In this document: positions 34,413 through 64,000 of the stretch, one piece after another
Numbering within the stretch: the first letter of the stretch is position 1
How the letters are laid out: every line of letters starts with the position of its first letter
DNA from: Glandiceps talaboti
Lineage: Eukaryota; Hemichordata; Enteropneusta; Spengelidae
Direction of reading: 5' to 3'
Assembly (NCBI RefSeq): GCF_964340395.1
Contig: NC_135549.1
Location: 32,156,832 to 32,220,831 of the forward strand
Length of the DNA: 64,000 nt
The notes under the pieces: generated by a model
Database searches by the model: none
What the model was told of the DNA's origin: nothing
Seen by the model: the letters and a program-made list of their open reading frames with translations, nothing else
Position numbers and translations under genes: made by a program

Positions 34413-34981
34413 ACGACATGAACTGTTATTGAATCCAGAAATCGAATTCGGTAGTGGGACAGTGTCCATGATACTTTCTTTGTGAAAACAACCAACTTTA
34501 TATTAGTGTAATGTGATTAAATATTATAATGGCAATGCTTTAGTTTTGTATTTAAATCAAGGGAGTGGCGTAACAGCATAACTTACTACAGGACAAATAA
34601 GTAAATCGGAGACTAAGACTGTCGTCTGATTACTAACTGGTCGACGTAGGGTTCTACATTCAAGGTCTACGTCACCCACAACTATCGACTTCCAAACCTA
34701 TTGAAAACGACCCCAAGCAAATTGCTTAAACACCAACAATCGTTGAATAACATCATCATGTCCCAAAACCGTGACAGTGAGTGAATTTTAGACTTTATTA
34801 TCTTAACACTGAGACACAATGCAAAAATGATTTGGTATAGGTAAAGCAATATTCTCAATGTCAAAAATGGCCCGTTTCCCATAGCAACAGTGAGTCGTCG
34901 TTACCATAAGGTCGATATGTATTGCGTACATTCAGTACATGCTGGGTAGATGCCACTTCAATCAACATTATTATTTGTAAT

Positions 34982-35487
34982 CTGATTTAAACTGAATGCA
35001 TTCCATTAGGACAAAATCTTTACATTGTCGTTCCTACACACGATAATTGTTGGAATGCAACATATCATATGCAATTAGTTATGTTTGATGTACCAAATTT
35101 TATTGAATTGCATTTGTAAGATATAGTCTGATTACTGAAAATCAATAATTATGTAAATGACTCATTAAAACTAAGTTTTACATCAGTAAGCTTTATGAGA
35201 CATGTGCACACTGATATCATTAATGTATGTACCAAATTATACAAAACTTGGAGCTTGCCCTCTTCATGTACAGTCTAATTTCTTAAATATGCAAATGATA
35301 TTCGATAATTAGGCAATATGTTCGGTATGCAATCTTCAAATTTCACATATTTTCATATAATTAATATATCAATTAAGGGGTAGATCATGCGTAATAGCTA
35401 TAGATCAGAATTTTGCATGCCAACAATTTGCGCAGGACCAAACAAAATATGGTTTCGCCCTTACGGGAGGCATTCAGTTTAAATCTG
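34982..35487. mobile_element. MITE-like element with ~100-bp terminal inverted repeats
   Basis: The left end starts ctgatttaaactgaatgc; the right end is the inverse, gcattcagtttaaatctgg. The arms stay alignable inward (aattgttggaatgcaa against ttgcatgccaacaattt). There is no coding capacity, so it is a non-autonomous DNA transposon by structure. End or middle pieces recur at 1-240, 12355, 50759 and 62877. No target-site duplication was established. Confidence 0.72.
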
Positions 35488-35610
35488 GTCTATAAAACAA
35501 ACTTGTAGTTTCAAACTTCGTATGTGCGGCAAAAATCAAAAGTCATAGCGTGTAATCAAAATAACCAAAACTCTAAATACATATAGGTATTAAATGATTG
35601 TAATGTGGTT

Positions 35611-63775
<28,165 letters not shown>

Positions 63776-63843
63776 CTGATGGAAATCACATTATTGTCAA
63801 TATCACACTATCTAACAGTGGTTTATGTCAAGTCACTTTACAT

Positions 63844-63950
63844 CAGATCAGATCAGATCAGATCAGATCAGATCACCTCAAATCAAATCAAATCAAATCA
63901 AGTCACGTCACGTCACATCACGTCACGCCATGTTACGTCCCGTCACATCA
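63844..63950. repeat. (GATCA)n/(AATCA)n/(GTCAC)n pentanucleotide repeat
   Basis: Successive pentanucleotide variants in the intron upstream of the first gene C exon in the window. Confidence 0.93.
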
Positions 63951-64000
63951 CATCACAATGTATTATATATAATATATTCTTGAGGGAAAGCACGCGCACG

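Larger units (their letters stand above)
30593..35610. other. Intergenic region between convergent genes B and C
   Basis: No coding exon supported. It holds the microsatellites, minisatellites and MITE-like element listed separately. 31140-33470 shows no feature I can name apart from a 31-bp duplication near 32330-32390 (tttatatttagatta) and an AATAAA at about 31971. Confidence 0.55.

Noticed and set aside
35099-35104. AATAAA on the minus strand as the definite gene C poly(A) signal
   Set aside because: It lies about 500 bp after the stop inside a transposon-like element. It is possible but unproven, so it is not listed as a feature.

Overview
The window is nuclear DNA of an invertebrate animal. 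It is AT-rich, its genes are split by many introns with GT..AG boundaries, and its introns and intergenic DNA are packed with microsatellites, minisatellites and interspersed repeats. The protein modules (DEG/ENaC channel, kringle, VWD-C8-TIL-VWC-cystine knot) are animal-specific. I would guess a marine bilaterian, perhaps a deuterostome such as a hemichordate or cephalochordate, but the sequence does not settle the phylum.

Three genes can be built exon by exon with consistent splice phases. Gene A (+, 952-4014) is the 3' end of a DEG/ENaC sodium channel gene that starts outside the window. Gene B (+, 10027-30592) is a complete tandem paralogue: 14 exons whose lengths sum to 2010 nt and encode 669 residues. 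It has an HG gating motif, TM1, a furin-like RKKR site, a complete kringle domain in the extracellular region, the usual cysteine-rich ectodomain and TM2 with a G-x-S filter. Gene C (-, 63775-35611) is the 3' part of a very large secreted von Willebrand factor / gel-forming-mucin-like gene. Its 18 exons in the window encode 855 residues in the order TIL, VWD, C8, TIL, a series of VWC-type modules and a C-terminal cystine knot. B and C converge, with about 5 kb of repeat-rich DNA between their stops.

Layout: 1-4014 end of gene A; 4015-10026 intergenic, with a degenerate ~220-bp tandem repeat; 10027-30592 gene B, with minisatellites in introns 1, 2 and 8 and LINE fragments in intron 8; 30593-35610 convergent intergenic DNA with a MITE-like element; 35611-63775 gene C. 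One gene C intron of about 11.4 kb is almost wholly a 22-bp satellite (39158-49800) with a 1776-bp higher-order repeat.

The most notable signals are these: the kringle-in-channel fusion behind a furin-like site; two minisatellites made of copies of the neighbouring gene's own 5' splice site, one of which (36632-37250) repeats a phase-0, stop-free 30-nt microexon-like block; a perfect 182-bp palindrome with a canonical hammerhead ribozyme on both strands, plus a second hammerhead-like element, both set in (TA)n and probably Penelope-like retroelement remnants; a minisatellite born inside an interspersed repeat; and the giant higher-order-repeat array. All family calls were made by reading motifs; no database search was possible.
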